Source: Eustoma russellianum (taxonomy: Eukaryota > Streptophyta > Magnoliopsida > Gentianales > Gentianaceae). Taken from it: DNA of 64,000 nucleotides. Positions within the stretch are counted from its first letter, which is position 1, and the number at the start of each line of letters is the position of its first letter. The position numbers and the translations under genes were made by a program. Under the pieces are notes generated by a model. That model was not told the origin of the DNA and ran no database searches. It worked only from the letters and a program-made list of their open reading frames with translations. The DNA lies in assembly GCA_036186865.1 (NCBI GenBank), contig AP025046.1, forward strand, positions 31,459,957 through 31,523,956, given 5' to 3'. Of the stretch, positions 31,198 through 42,676 are shown one piece after another.

Positions 31198-32880
31198 CAA
31201 AGGTGGCTATACCAAGCTAGATTTACTACAAGTGGATGTAAGATTCATAGAGATTACAATATTTAAGTCCAAATTATGAATCTTTCCACGGTAAATACAC
31301 AATTTCCACCGGCAAAAGATCCCTTATGCTAAAAGGGATGAAGCTTAAAAGTATAGGAAAACGAAATGCTAAAATAAAGAAGGGCTAGGAAAAGAAGGAA
31401 AAGGCCGTGTCTACTGGAATGTGAAGAAGACAAGAGGCTGGTGGTCATCCGGAGTCTAAGAGCTCAATATCTTCATAGGGAGGCCAATATAGATTTCAAG
31501 TTCCCAGCTTACTTTGTTTCTACTGATACTCTTCCACCATATTGAAATGAATCTTATGTTTAGTAGTACATCGTTTATTATGCTTTTCCAATCTCTGCTA
31601 ATATCTTGATGAAACCTCTGATTTCGTTTCCTCCAGAAAGCATAAGACAGAAGAAACCAATGCAAAGAACACCAAGCGTTTTGGAATTTTTGGGACCTAG
31701 TGGTTAGTGTCAATAATACTCCAAAGTAAGAGTTTGTCTTGTGTAATTATTCTCTTCCGAAATATATTTCATAAAATGATTGCATATCTAGGAAGATGAT
31801 GCTTACACTAGATTATCTTGGTCCAATTTATAAGTGGGAGCATAGGAACTTTGGCCAACGTGACACTTTTAAAAGAGAATTGTTGGGCTGGAAGCTTCTT
31901 CCATTAGTCAGCACTATTAGAAGGCCTAATATCTCTACAAGCCTTGTTAAATCTTATGACTTGATCATCCTATCCTCTTCCATAAGGCAACCTCCAATTA
32001 CCTTCAATCAGGACCTCTGATACTTTGGCCTCCAATCTATTTAGTTTCTTTCTCAACTCTGGGCACTTTACAATCAGAACTCCTCAAGGGTGCCAAAGAT
32101 CATACCAAAAAGATGCTGAAGTCTTATTTCCTATGATTTTCTTAATGAATTGAGAATATTAGTCTCTAATCCATAAAAGTTGCTTCCACATCCAAGAATC
32201 TAGCTACTTATCCTAACCTGCCAGAATGATTTACCTTTTAGGATTACAGAATGAATCCATTTAACCAATAAACTCTCTTCCACCTCACAAATGTTACATA
32301 TGAGCTTCATTCGGTAACCATTGTTGACCTGTACCAGATCAGGAATTCCTAGTACCTTAGCATCTTTTGGCTTACAAACAGTAGACTATTTGATTTTTGC
32401 ATTTCTTGTTCCTCTCTAAAGGAAAGCTCTAAGGATCTTTTCAATTTTCCAAATTACCTTTCTAGGAATGAGAAGGAGGCTGCCCACATAACTATCAACA
32501 CAGAACTAATAAGTTGTAGCTTACAAATATAAGAGAGCTTAGATGCTGACCAACTATTAATCCTATTGTTTAGCCTATCCAGCAATGGACCACTGTCTAA
32601 GTAGAGTGGTTTTCTGTTCAGTAGAGGAACTCAAAATATTTGATAGGCAGGGATCCTAGAGGCATCTATAAAATATCTGAGATTGCTTATTTTTCGAGGT
32701 TTGATGTCCCAGATACAACACTTTACATTTCTGAAGGTTTGGCCTTAAGGTAGATAGGTCTCCGAAATCCTCTAGAGTATCTTTAATAGTCTTCACAGAA
32801 GGTTTATCTACACTAGCAAGGATGAACAAATAATCTGCAAAAGGTAGGGATCTGAGCTTGATGATTACTTTGTAGCAAAA
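31198..32880 (-). pseudogene. 5'-truncated L1 LINE ORF2 fragment
   Basis: The minus strand reads, in several frames, a catalytic-motif-like LPFADYLFILASVDKPS (about 32850; FADD changed to FADY), then GDLSTLRPNLQKCKVLYLG. This is followed by RLNNRINSWSASKLSY and KLQLISSVL, and near the 3' end FLLSYAFWRKRNQRFHQDI (31456-31713). These are RT, thumb and zf-RVT-type parts of a plant L1 of a different subfamily from 15394-21358. Many stops and frameshifts. The left end borders the LARD TSD and the right end borders the thioredoxin-like flank at about 32881. Confidence 0.8.
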
Positions 32881-33516
32881 TGGAATATTTTTTGGTAATT
32901 AATAGACTATACAGCTTCAGTTTTACTAATGCGTTCTGTGTCAACGCTGTCATTAATCTATTATGATGCAAGTGGGGATGTAGTTTGTTCGAGTAATTGC
33001 TCTTACGAGATAGGAGATATTTTTCATTCGAATGTCTAGAATATATCCAAATGATTCTGCTGGGAAAAACTTAGGTTGGTTTTCTTTCCATGATAATCTA
33101 TGTTTCTTCTTTTTGAGTGTTACATGATTTAAGAAAAGCTGTATAGTGCGCCTGAGTGAATGATGACACTGACTTCCAAAATTTTAAATTGTGCATATAA
33201 TGGTATGAGTTAAGTAGCGACCGGACCCGAGCCCTAGAACTCGAAACGACTCACACTCCGTATTTCGTTAAAGAAAATACAAGACGTCGAAATCGAAACA
33301 AATACACGTCAGCAGAAGTCAAAATTTAAAACCTCAAAATGATCACAATCATTAATATCAATGTCTAGAGAAATTTAAATCCAAATACAATGGTCAAACG
33401 TAGATGAATACTAAATCTCCAAAATTACATAAACCTCGAGTAGTGAAAATAACTGTCTCTACTAAATCATCAACGAGTCTCATCGTAATATCCTCAATCC
33501 CGATCATTCTTGATCA

Positions 33517-33600
33517 TCATCGGTGTATTAACTCAATTACCTGTCTATCTGCAAAAAAAAATGTTAAAGCGTAGTTTGAGCGACAAGTCGCTCAGCAAGT
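33517..33600 (-). promoter_or_regulatory. LTR hairpin / splice-acceptor module (LTR C, mini-frame decayed)
   Basis: Minus strand GAGCGACTTGTCGCTC is a perfect 6-bp stem with a 4-nt loop. A T-rich tract and TTTTTTGCAG (AG ends 33549) follow. The frame in the conserved phase reads RQVIELIHR, two stops, then SRMIGIEDI, so the IED motif is in phase but cut off. It lies about 335 bp from the LTR 3' end. Confidence 0.5.
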
Positions 33601-34084
33601 AATCCCACTGTACTTACCATGAGATCATGCACGAGAAGCAATTGGGATAAAAATATATAACAACATGAAATAATATCATGCTTCTGTTTGCAAGTAAATT
33701 TACCATTCTACCCCTAATATCCAAAACCAAATAGAGCAAATAGACCCAACAAAGTACGTAACAAAGTCCAATAAAGTACATAACAAAGTCCAATTAGAGG
33801 TTAGTCCAAATCCAAAATCGATGATGGAATTTTTGAAATATGCAATGTCAAAATGTCCAAAGCCAAATGTCCAAATGTCAAAGTTCAAAAATCCAAAGTT
33901 TTCAAATCCGATTTAGCTGGTCCAATGTCCAAAATCCAAATCTGAGTACAACTCGGTCTAAATCCAAATATCAAAGTGTCCAAAATCTGGCTAAAACGGT
34001 CCAAATCAATGAAATGGCTATATCACTTTCCCTACAAGTGACTTATACCATAAGACTTACGAGTTGATTCCTCCAAAATCAAAA

Positions 34085-34290
34085 TATACTATAGACTCCA
34101 TGTCCCAGACTAGGTCGTTACGTCTATAGCACCAAATATATGCTTTTACACCCTGTCCCAGACTAAGTAGTTACGCTCAGGCCCAAATATATATACAGAA
34201 GCCCTGTCTCTGACGAGGTAGTTATATATGCAGCAATCCAAATAGGCATACAGAAACTCTGTCCCTGACGAGGTAGTTACATCTGCAGCT
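34085..34290 (-). repeat. Tandem repeats inside LTR C
   Basis: Four units with a core like CCCTGTCTCTGACGAGGTAG on the plus strand, spaced about 50 bp, located 870-1,075 bp from the LTR 3' end. Confidence 0.7.
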
Positions 34291-36849
34291 CGATAACCAA
34301 AATAGGAATCAACTCAGCTTACCGATATATTTCCCTTGTAAGGTTGAATTTCCAAAAATATGCAAATGCAACTTTCAAAATCATTTTCCAAGTACCAAAG
34401 TCAGTCCAAATTATCAAAATAGGCCAAAATGTCAAATTATCAAAATTACCAAAATGACCTCCAAATACCAAATAATTCGAAACAAATAGTCCAAATAGTC
34501 CAAGGATTCCAAAATACCAAATATGTCACCCTCAGCCGTGTATGTACACATGTATATATACTCACGCCCATACATCTGCATATACACGTATATAAGTACA
34601 CGTAATTCATACTATATAATATAAAAATCTTAAATAATCAAATATCACTTGAAGATATACGGCCACTTTATCATGCATACAAATTTACTTTTTTTTTTCA
34701 AATGACCTACATGCATATAAATATACAGTCATGTAATTTCATTTGAATGAAATTTACTTATTTTTCCAAATGACCTACATGCATATAAATATATATCAAC
34801 ATTCATACAATATATTATATTATATTCATATAATATAATTTCAAAACCAACCTCATCTTTTTATAATGACCATTCGGTCAGCTATCCACTAGTTACTCTC
34901 CTTTTTAATTCTTCTAGTTACTCTCATTTTTAATTCTGATGTTTAATTAACTATTCATTGCCTAACTATTTAAAATGATCCCCATTTGTAATTTTTTTTA
35001 ATTAATACATCAAATATATCCAAATGTTATTATTCATATATATCATCACTTTACATATCATCCTTGCACACACAGGCCGTTGGCCATTATCATGAAACTT
35101 TTTTTTATAATACAATTGGAATATACATGGCCACTGGCCATCACACGGCAAATTTCTTTATTCGTCACAATTGCAAATATGAACATTCGGCCACATCCCA
35201 GAATTTACAGCAATTTTTTTCCCGATTATATATACATCACACATAAACCATATTTCATGTAAGATTCTTCAAATTATATATACACATATATGCAAAGAAC
35301 CATACAACTATGTATTCAAAAATATTCATGCATGATCCGAGTTTATAACGAACATAACATATAGAATTTCCGCAAAACATAGCAAGTATAGAGAGATTAC
35401 TTACTTGTCTTAATATACTATACCGTACGATTGGATTTAGACTTATTGAATGCCGAAACTAATTTTATTTTTCCTTCCCTGGTGCATCTGGCCAACGATT
35501 TGCCAAGAAAGAAGAAAAATAAAGTTGCTAGCGGCTAGAGATTGGAGAGGGTAAAGGAATGACTTATTTGTAATATCTTCTTTGCTTGTCCGTTTGTTGC
35601 AGGGAGGAAAAAGTGAGAGCAATTCTTTTTCTTGGTGCTAAGGAAGCCGCTGCCATTGTTTGTGTATAAGGGAGGGCGGGCCAACATTTATAAAAATATA
35701 CTAGGGTTATTTTAGGTTTAGTTAAATGGTAGGATAAGTGTAAGTAATTTCCTAGTTAGTGTAGGATTAAGATTCCTGACCTATATCTAATCACATACTT
35801 ATCCTCCTATTTGAATTTTAAGATAACAATTAATATTTGTAATACTTTCTCCCAAAAATATTCGCCAATAACAGTTAAGGTGATCAATTTTTCAGGAGGC
35901 AATGATCATTCCCTTAATTAGTTCTCTCGTCTAACTCATCTCATACTTTTGCTAAAAAAAATGAGCCGTCTCCCACTTGACTACCTAGTTGTCAAGGAAT
36001 ACTTGACTAGGAGATCCAGTCACCTGTTTGAGCATCTTGATTGATTTTTGAGTAGTTAATCTCTAAGTTTGCTTGGATTGTCAATGTGAAGGCATATTTG
36101 GCAAATCGTATGTGCTTTGGATGTTACAAAAGTATATATCTTTCTGGTTTGTAGCATAGGGTTGCTTGCAAACTACTACTTTATTCTTGTTGAAAATTTT
36201 ATGCTTTTCTGGACGAATCACGCCAGAGTCCACTTTGTTTCCTCGCGAACCCATTTTACATAGGTTTTATACTTATCAGCCTAATTTTCATTGAGCTTTA
36301 CAAATCAATTTTCCGATCTGTGCCCTTTTATTGCTTATGTGTAATGTGAATATCTGAAACAAGTCAGGTTGAGTGAATATTCCCGCATTCAGTTTTTTTG
36401 AGAATACTTAGTAATCAACACTTGTCCTCCTTCTTTGGACAATACAATAAGATATTCGTGCTACTCCTAACTGAAATTTTGAGAAATTATTTAATTTTTG
36501 GGCATTCTTTTGATGCATAGACAATGCAACATTTGATTACATGGACTTTTCAGTTTTTTACTGCCCTTACGTAGAAATATTGGGGTCATCGAGTGGTTTT
36601 TACCCGTTAAAATTGTGATGCTCAATTATGGAATTTATCTATCAACAGACGTTGATGGTACGTTAGGTTATGTATAAAATTGACTTTTTTATGATAACTA
36701 CTCAGTGTAATTTACTTCATAAAACAAACATTTGTCTGTATTATTTCAGTAATTGTTTTTAGTTGTTCTTTTACTATTGTTTTCTTTTTCTTTCATAATC
36801 TTTTCTCTGGTTATTTCTAAGGTGTGAGTGCAACAACTTTTAATTACAC

Positions 36850-37208
36850 TTCTATTCTTATTGAAAACAATGTTGACTAGAGCTACACATTGAAAACGAA
36901 TTAGATCCAGAAAAATTGTTAAAAGTTGTTAACATTAATATTATATCTCATTTTTTTGCTTAAATTGTTTTCACTAAAATTTGCTTGTTGTTTGGTTGTG
37001 GTAGAACTATTTGTGATAGTTCAAAGAGAAGCTCGGTATCAAACTTTAGGAGAAAAATCCAATCGTTCGTCATATATTATAGTGAGCTGGATGTGAAGTT
37101 TTTAAAGCTCAACATTCACAAAATCAAGGTAAAATAGGTTTTTAGCCCCACACACACACCCCATATAGATTGTCTTCATACTAACTCAATCGCAACTGCT
37201 TGCAGGAT
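36850..37208 (+). pseudogene. Thioredoxin-like pseudogene, third copy
   Basis: The same exons 1 and 2 as in the palindrome arms, more decayed: exon 1 has a TAG in GTTGACTAGAGC, and exon 2 lost one T (AACTATTTGTGAT) and is frameshifted. The last intron has a CA-rich tract instead of (AT)n. Exon 3 is cut after seven bases. Confidence 0.55.
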
Positions 37209-37210
37209 AT

Positions 37211-37333
37211 AGTTTAGTGACCCGTCTCGAGCCCTAGTATTCGAAACAGTTCACCTGTCGTATTTTGCTAACAGAAATACAAGGCGTCGATACCAAATCA
37301 AATACAAGTCAAAAAAGTGATGTAGACTACTTG
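37211..37333 (-). repeat. Terminal fragment of a gypsy LTR
   Basis: TAGTGACCCGTCTCGAGCCCTAG resembles the left end of LTR C and the ends of family A. Only about 120 bp is present, joined directly to the broken thioredoxin-like exon 3. Confidence 0.7.
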
Positions 37334-38285
37334 TCCTCCCGCGATCACTTCTTTTTCCACTAAGTGATTGTTTAGGGATCTTAGCTTACGATCTGGGATG
37401 TTTCTCTCTTGACTTTGGATCTTAGCACCCAAAAAGCTCTCAGAAAGGCATATTTCTAATATAGAGCGAAAGTTTCTAACAATATGTGATCATATATGAT
37501 AAATTTTTAATAGTCAATAGCATACAAAAGCAGTGCACTAGAAAGAAAGAGGACAATTATGAAGATGAAAACCAAGGTGCGCTCCTACCTTTCCTGTTTG
37601 GAACCAATCAATAAACCTTCACCTGTTGAACTCGAACTGAACACGAGCCAAACTCGTGAACAACTCAGATAGATAAACGTCCCTATTCACTGGGAAGATA
37701 AGTGCAGGTAATTGAGTACATCTGGTAAAGGTGTAGAATTCATTGCTGAAAAACGACATAACAAATGTGCATACAACCTTTCACTATAATAAAAATAAAA
37801 AAAACTGAACAAAGGATGTGAATCAGCCTTACGTTCTCAAATTTTGATCTTTTCCCTTCTTATTATGGAATAATGTTTTGTCTAAAGATGAAATGCTATA
37901 TATGCAGGTAGATCAATCGAAAAAACAGGATATGTCAATAGCCAAACTCTAAGAATTATCACCTCACAAGATAAGACAAATGATTCAACCACCTACTTAA
38001 TTGAAATGATAATAGTTTTAATAAAAAATTTCACAAATATGAAATGTTTTGGAGAAATTCTAAAAATAGATAAGGCGCAACTGAGAATGGGGTTGAATAC
38101 GCCTTAAGTTACCGTTGTGAATGATGACTTAGAGGCACCTCTAATGCGTCATTTAAAAATGGCGTCTTATGTCAAAACCACTTTGGGCCTAACGCGCAAT
38201 TCACAAAAGCATTTTAGCGCAAAAGAGTTTTCAGAAAATTACTTTTGCAATAATCATGTGATATATAATCTATTAACCATGCTCT
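37334..38285. other. Non-coding stretch, nothing recognised
   Basis: AT-rich. A paired motif AACACGAGCCAAACTCGTG near 37645 and a GC-richer block at 38065-38200 (AAGGCGCAACTGAGAATGGG, ACGCCTTAAG) look transposon-derived, but I cannot place them. Confidence 0.3.
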
Positions 38286-38289
38286 AATC

Positions 38290-38588
38290 CAAATCTTAAT
38301 TCTAACTATAACCTTAACTTTAACCCTAACCCTTAACCTTAATCATAACCCAAAACCCTAACTCTAGCCTTAGCCTTAACTTTGATCATAATCGTAACCC
38401 TAAACCCTAAGCCTAAACCATAAGGCCTATACCTAACCCTAACCCCAACATTAATCCTAATCATAACTTTAACCTTAACTCTACCCTAATCCTAACCTTA
38501 GCCCTAAACCCTAACCTTAACCCTAGCATTAAACTCCAATCCTAACCTAGTCTTAAACCCTAACCCTAACCCTAACCCTAACCCTAAT
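38290..38588 (+). repeat. Degenerate interstitial telomere-like repeats (CCCTAA strand)
   Basis: About 300 bp of CCCTAA-related heptamers with many variants (CCTTAA, CATAA). It ends in a nearly perfect run of about five CCCTAAA/CCCTAA units at 38554-38587. Confidence 0.85.
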
Positions 38589-38990
38589 AATATTCTTATT
38601 ATGTCAACATTATTTTTGTATTCAAGTCAGTACAACTAACGTAAACATGACACATAAATTATAAACACGTACTGATTGGCAATAAGATAGATATAGAATG
38701 CAAAAAATAAAAAATTGTTACAATAATCTGAGCCAACAAAACCGCTTTTAATATCGATTACATATAGTGTACATAAAATACAAAAATAATTACAATGACT
38801 ATGAATAATCTAATGTTGCACGCCCAATGTCCACCCCTACTGCATGGTAGAGGTTTCCTATTCCCTTCTCCATGTCCAGGAGATCCAAAAGGCCGTAGTC
38901 GACTTGTGGGAGCTCTGGTAGGTCATGGTGGTTAGGGTGTCAGGAGGGACACTGTCCGTGACATGACACATGATGGCTCTGCGGGTGTCG
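38589..38990. other. Stretch between telomere-like block and PMD pseudogene
   Basis: AT-rich up to 38810. From 38820 it becomes GC-richer and may be the 3' part of the minus-strand gene (a CATGACACATGATGGCTCTG-type duplication at 38955 and 39005). Confidence 0.3.
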
Positions 38991-41036
38991 ATAGAGATAT
39001 TGCCTGTGATGGGACATGGGATGGCTCTGTCTTATCATCCTGATGATGCAGTGGTGTCACACCAAGAGACTCAAGTGATCTGAACATAGCCGCCTCCTCC
39101 ACGATAGCCAGCTTTAGATCGAATGCATCTATAAAGCTATCTATGTTCCAATAGAACCGACAATGTTATTATAATATTAGTAAGTCGTAATGTGTATGAG
39201 AAATTATTAAGAAAATGACGTTACGAAACTTTCATCTGTGCCAGATGCAACCTCCTCACCAAACACATGTCTCACTTGTATAGCTAGCGTGCGGAAAGTG
39301 TCGCCACCTGAAGGCCCTATATGTGCGTGTGCCGAAGGCTGAGTAGGCTGATTCTTAGTGAACTCATATTGTGGCTCATAGCTGACTGTGGTTTGTTGGG
39401 TAGCTAGATCAGCAGGTAGATGGTCTACATATTCTTCGAACCCCATATCAAAGACTATCAACACAGACCTAAAGAGCAGTGGCATAATCTATTGACTGCA
39501 TTACTTGCACCACATGCCCTAACTGAGCTACATGTAACATTTAACGTTAGCATCCATGTAGTTTAACATATCAAACAACACTATTTTAAATTTTAAAATA
39601 ACCAAAAATACCACATGATATAAATCAACACATGAACTGTGAAATCCAATATCGCCAATGCGCTGAACATCGTGCTGACTAAGTGCGATGAGAGTCTGGG
39701 GTCTGTACCACAACATGTAATATGAGTCGTCCTTCATATAGCCAGTGTAGGGCTGTCCTTCAACTATACTATCATAGCGTCTACCTCACTGATCCATATA
39801 TTACTGGATCCGAGTCGTATAGTCTACTCCTGTAACCTATCTCAAATGATGATGCACCTCTATACCCATATCAATAGTAGCGAGCAATCCATGTGCAAGG
39901 CCAAACTGTCTCATTACCCTATCCGTTAAATGTAGCTCAACTATCTCCCATAAATTGAAAGTCACCCGAGCGCACCACATCTATGATCTCTCTTGACAAA
40001 TACTAGGCAAAGCCAAAACGATATCGCCGGTGTATGGCTGTCATATAAATGACCCACCGTCATGCTATTAAGCTGATTACGCACAATACCAACCGCATGT
40101 GTGCTGACGTGTGTAATCACGTTTCTTGAGCCACCAGGTCACATGACATGTATCAGGAGGAGAAAGAGCATCTGCAAGTACTATAAGAGGCCTCTCATGT
40201 AGTAGGACAGGACGCAGTGTAGGAAATCTCTTACATATCTAATATTGCATGATGTGCATTGGTCCTGTGACCTCGTGCATAGTATAACGCATTGCAACAT
40301 CACATAGGTTGCGGTACAGTGCAAGCACTACGCTGACTCCAAGAATAAGTCGCAGTCACATCAATATCCTTAAGGATATAAGAATAAATTAGCTGCATTC
40401 GACTAGTAGCAGAATTAAATATTAATATAGTGATATGTAGGAATATCAAAGCTCGTGCCCTCTGCTCAACCGTAAGGCAGACGCCTCTTCTGATAGAGGG
40501 TTCTCATTTATCTATCGCACTATCCTCATACGACGTACACAGTTCCCCTAGAAATCCTAGGGCACAGGGGTCCAATCTAAAAGTAGCATATGCATATCCT
40601 ACCACCCCTCTATAGTGTACCGAGGCTCCGTCTCCCTAAGCGGCATGCCATCAATGTGCAATCCACACAGAATCGCTACATCTTGTAGTGTCATCGTCAC
40701 TTCACCTATTGGAAGGTGAAATGTATGAGTCTCCTGTCTCCACCTTTCAAACTCTGATCAATCCATGATCAATCCATGATCAAGCCTGATCCTACTACTG
40801 CTCTCCACTCTCTATAATCCTACCATTTGAAAATACGGTATGCACCTAAGGGAGATGTCCAAAAACTCGTTATATGCATCCATCTTACGTAAACGATCTG
40901 ATGTCTTATAGGCCTTACTAACTCTAAGGAATAGTGTCATATACTCTCCTTGGAGAGTCAAAAAATCATCAACCTCAGGTCTCAGCTCCTTCATCAGTAA
41001 TGTATAAGAAGTGTACCTATGTTCAAAGTCACGCAA
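38991..41036 (-). pseudogene. Plant mobile domain (PMD / MAIN-like) pseudogene
   Basis: The minus strand gives, in order, MRDFEHRYTSYTLLMKELRP and ISLRCIPYFQMVGL (40812-41036), then the hallmark ERWRQETHTFHLPIGEVTMT, LQDVAILCGLHIDGMPLRET and EPRYTIEGW (about 40610-40760). ILKDIDVTATYSWSQ (about 40350) follows, then FNLWEIVELHLTDRVMRQFG (about 39900-39960), then YSGYMKDDSYYMLWY-type text (39720) and a Ser/Thr-rich tail. This is the aminotransferase-like plant mobile domain, found in MAIN/MAIL-type nuclear silencing proteins and carried by some transposons. At least six in-frame stops and shifts; a TCAATCCATGA repeat marks local damage. The telomere-like blocks on both sides are unusual. Confidence 0.8.
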
Positions 41037-41127
41037 CTTAATTATAAATTAAAAGGATATTGATGTATCATAGTTAATTCAATAACAATAACAAAATAAA
41101 ACGATAACTACTACAATCGGGGTAATG

Positions 41128-41282
41128 GTTATGGTTATGATTTAGAGTTAAGGTTAGAGTTATGGCTATTGTTAGGAATAGGGTTAGGGTCAAGGTTAAG
41201 GTTAGGGTTAGGGCTAGGTGTAGTGTTAGGATTATGGTTTAGGGTTTATGGTTGTAGAGTTTAGGATCGTAGGGTTTAAGGC
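41128..41282 (-). repeat. Degenerate interstitial telomere-like repeats (TTAGGG strand)
   Basis: TTAGGG/TTATGG-type units, the best being GGTTAGGGTTAGGGCTAGG near 41200. They are in opposite orientation to the block at 38290-38588, with the PMD pseudogene between. Confidence 0.8.
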
Positions 41283-41339
41283 TATCGGGACAACACAATT
41301 TATGAGATAGCAAACAAAACATAACAGTTGTCATGCACT

Positions 41340-41580
41340 AAATAATAGCAATAACATGATAATAAAAACAACATAATAATGATAATAATAAGAATATATG
41401 AATAATAACATATTAAAAACAACATATTAATAATAACAAAAGCAAATTAATAATAAATAATAGCAATAACGTAATGACGTAACAACAACGTATTAGGAAT
41501 ACCAATAATTAATGTAACAGCTGCATATTAATAATAGCAATAACATAATAATAACATCAATATATACATGTTAAATTTAA
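41340..41580. repeat. Low-complexity AAT/ATA/AAC-rich block
   Basis: Runs of ATAATAATAAC, AGCAATAACA and similar words. No coding potential. Confidence 0.7.
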
Positions 41581-41970
41581 AAATAATAAATTAAAAACAC
41601 TTACTAGTTTGTTCGGTCGTTGCACGTCGTACATCACATGTCCGTTAAGCTGTGCTTGTGCTTTCTTTTTTTCTCTTTCCTTTCTTCTTTTCATACACAA
41701 GCTTCTGACTTTGCTTGTGCTTGATTTTTCTGTTTCTTTTTTTTTCAAATGGCCTCTTTACTTTATTTTTTATGCCTTTTTCACACTATATCAAAACAAA
41801 AACAAATAACCAACAAAGCAAATTATATACAAAACCAATTTTCTTGGTGTTAAGAAGTTTGCTATCAAGCATCCCTCCCAAGTTCTAAAATGGGATAATA
41901 TGGAAAATAGACCATGTAAGTTTGACTTCCAGCTTTCATTGGCTTCTTTTTCTATAGTCAGTCTGACTCT
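41581..41970. other. Non-coding stretch
   Basis: A T-rich tract with a Lys/Glu-rich short frame on the minus strand, which is a composition artefact. Nothing recognised. Confidence 0.3.
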
Positions 41971-42024
41971 GCCTAATTTTGTAGAAAATTGTTACAAGAG
42001 ACGGGAGTCATGCCCTCAACTGGA

Positions 42025-42660
42025 GCTACGTCAGCTCTGTGTGCTGAACCCATCAACGTTATAGGTGGCATGGACGTCAGCTCTGATGATGACAAGGACG
42101 AAGAGACTGAGCTAGTGTTGTGCCCAACAAAGAGGAGACAAGGCCAGGGGCTTGGCCCATCTACGTAGCCCCATTTCAGTTTGCAAGAATAGCTCAGCCA
42201 TGTTGGGCCTTCAACTGCTGACATGACGTAGCCTTCGGGAGCTAGATGGCAGAGGAGCAGGGTGAATCTCCTCTGAGGGGGAAAGCGTCGAGGAGACAAA
42301 AGTGGTGCGACGCTTCAACAGAGAGTCAATGTTTCTTGTCGACCTGGATACGCTACAAACTGTCTTTTGGGGAGCTTACAGACAAAGTGCATCGTGACCT
42401 GGCACTAGTAAGTTTTTGCGCTTGTTTGAAATCTTGATTTGGCTTTCCAGCAAACTAAATTTCTTGGTCCGTTTGCAGTTCAGAGCTACTCAGTTGGAAT
42501 TCAGCAGCCGGGCTGAGAATTTGAGCGAGCTCTTAGAGAAGGAGATGAATACTCACATCACCTTTGCCAGAGTAGCCAAGGGGAGAGCTCAGTGAATCGG
42601 TGAGTTGGAAGTTGAGCTGAAGAATGTCTTCTTTAGCTAACGAAGCTCTGCAAAGCAAGG
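42025..42660 (+). pseudogene. Spliced exon pair of an unidentified transposon-associated protein
   Basis: An acidic stretch SSDDDKDEETELVLCPTKRR (42075-42150) is followed, after frame changes, by SFGELTDKVHRDLAL, which ends at a GTAAGTTTTT donor (42408). The acceptor TTGGTCCGTTTGCAG (42478) is followed by FRATQLEFSSRAENLSELL and KEMNTHITFARVAKGRAQ, then a stop and ELEVELKN. The second block is a predicted coiled coil, as found behind the gag-like domains of plant transposon proteins. The intron (about 70 nt) looks real. I cannot name the family. Confidence 0.35.
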
Positions 42661-42676
42661 TTGCAGAGGTGGAACA

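Larger units (their letters stand above)
33215..35873 (-). repeat. Solo gypsy LTR (family C)
   Basis: Minus strand: starts TGTTATTGGCGAATA (35873) and ends CCGGTCGCTA (33215), with the final CA of the LTR lost. It is flanked by GTTAAG on both sides (33209-33214 and 35874-35879). The empty site is preserved at 1-1005, where the same spot reads GACCTAAGG in one uninterrupted run. The 2,659 bp have no internal region. Confidence 0.88.
32882..37210 (+). repeat. Thioredoxin-like locus copy, split by a solo LTR
   Basis: 32882-33214 and 35875-36634 together are the inverted partner of 1-1005. From 36540 on, the text also matches both palindrome arms (14331 onward and 22258 downward). The copy stops within exon 3 at GATATAG (37208), where a small LTR fragment is joined. 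Confidence 0.85.

Noticed and set aside
37334..37460. Possible exon on the minus strand (open text such as FWVLRSKVKRETSQIVS)
   Set aside because: Short, no splice sites, no family resemblance, and it ends in a stop in each frame.
38554..38587. A chromosome end or active telomere
   Set aside because: Only about five perfect units within degenerate repeats, with non-telomeric sequence on both sides. It is interstitial.
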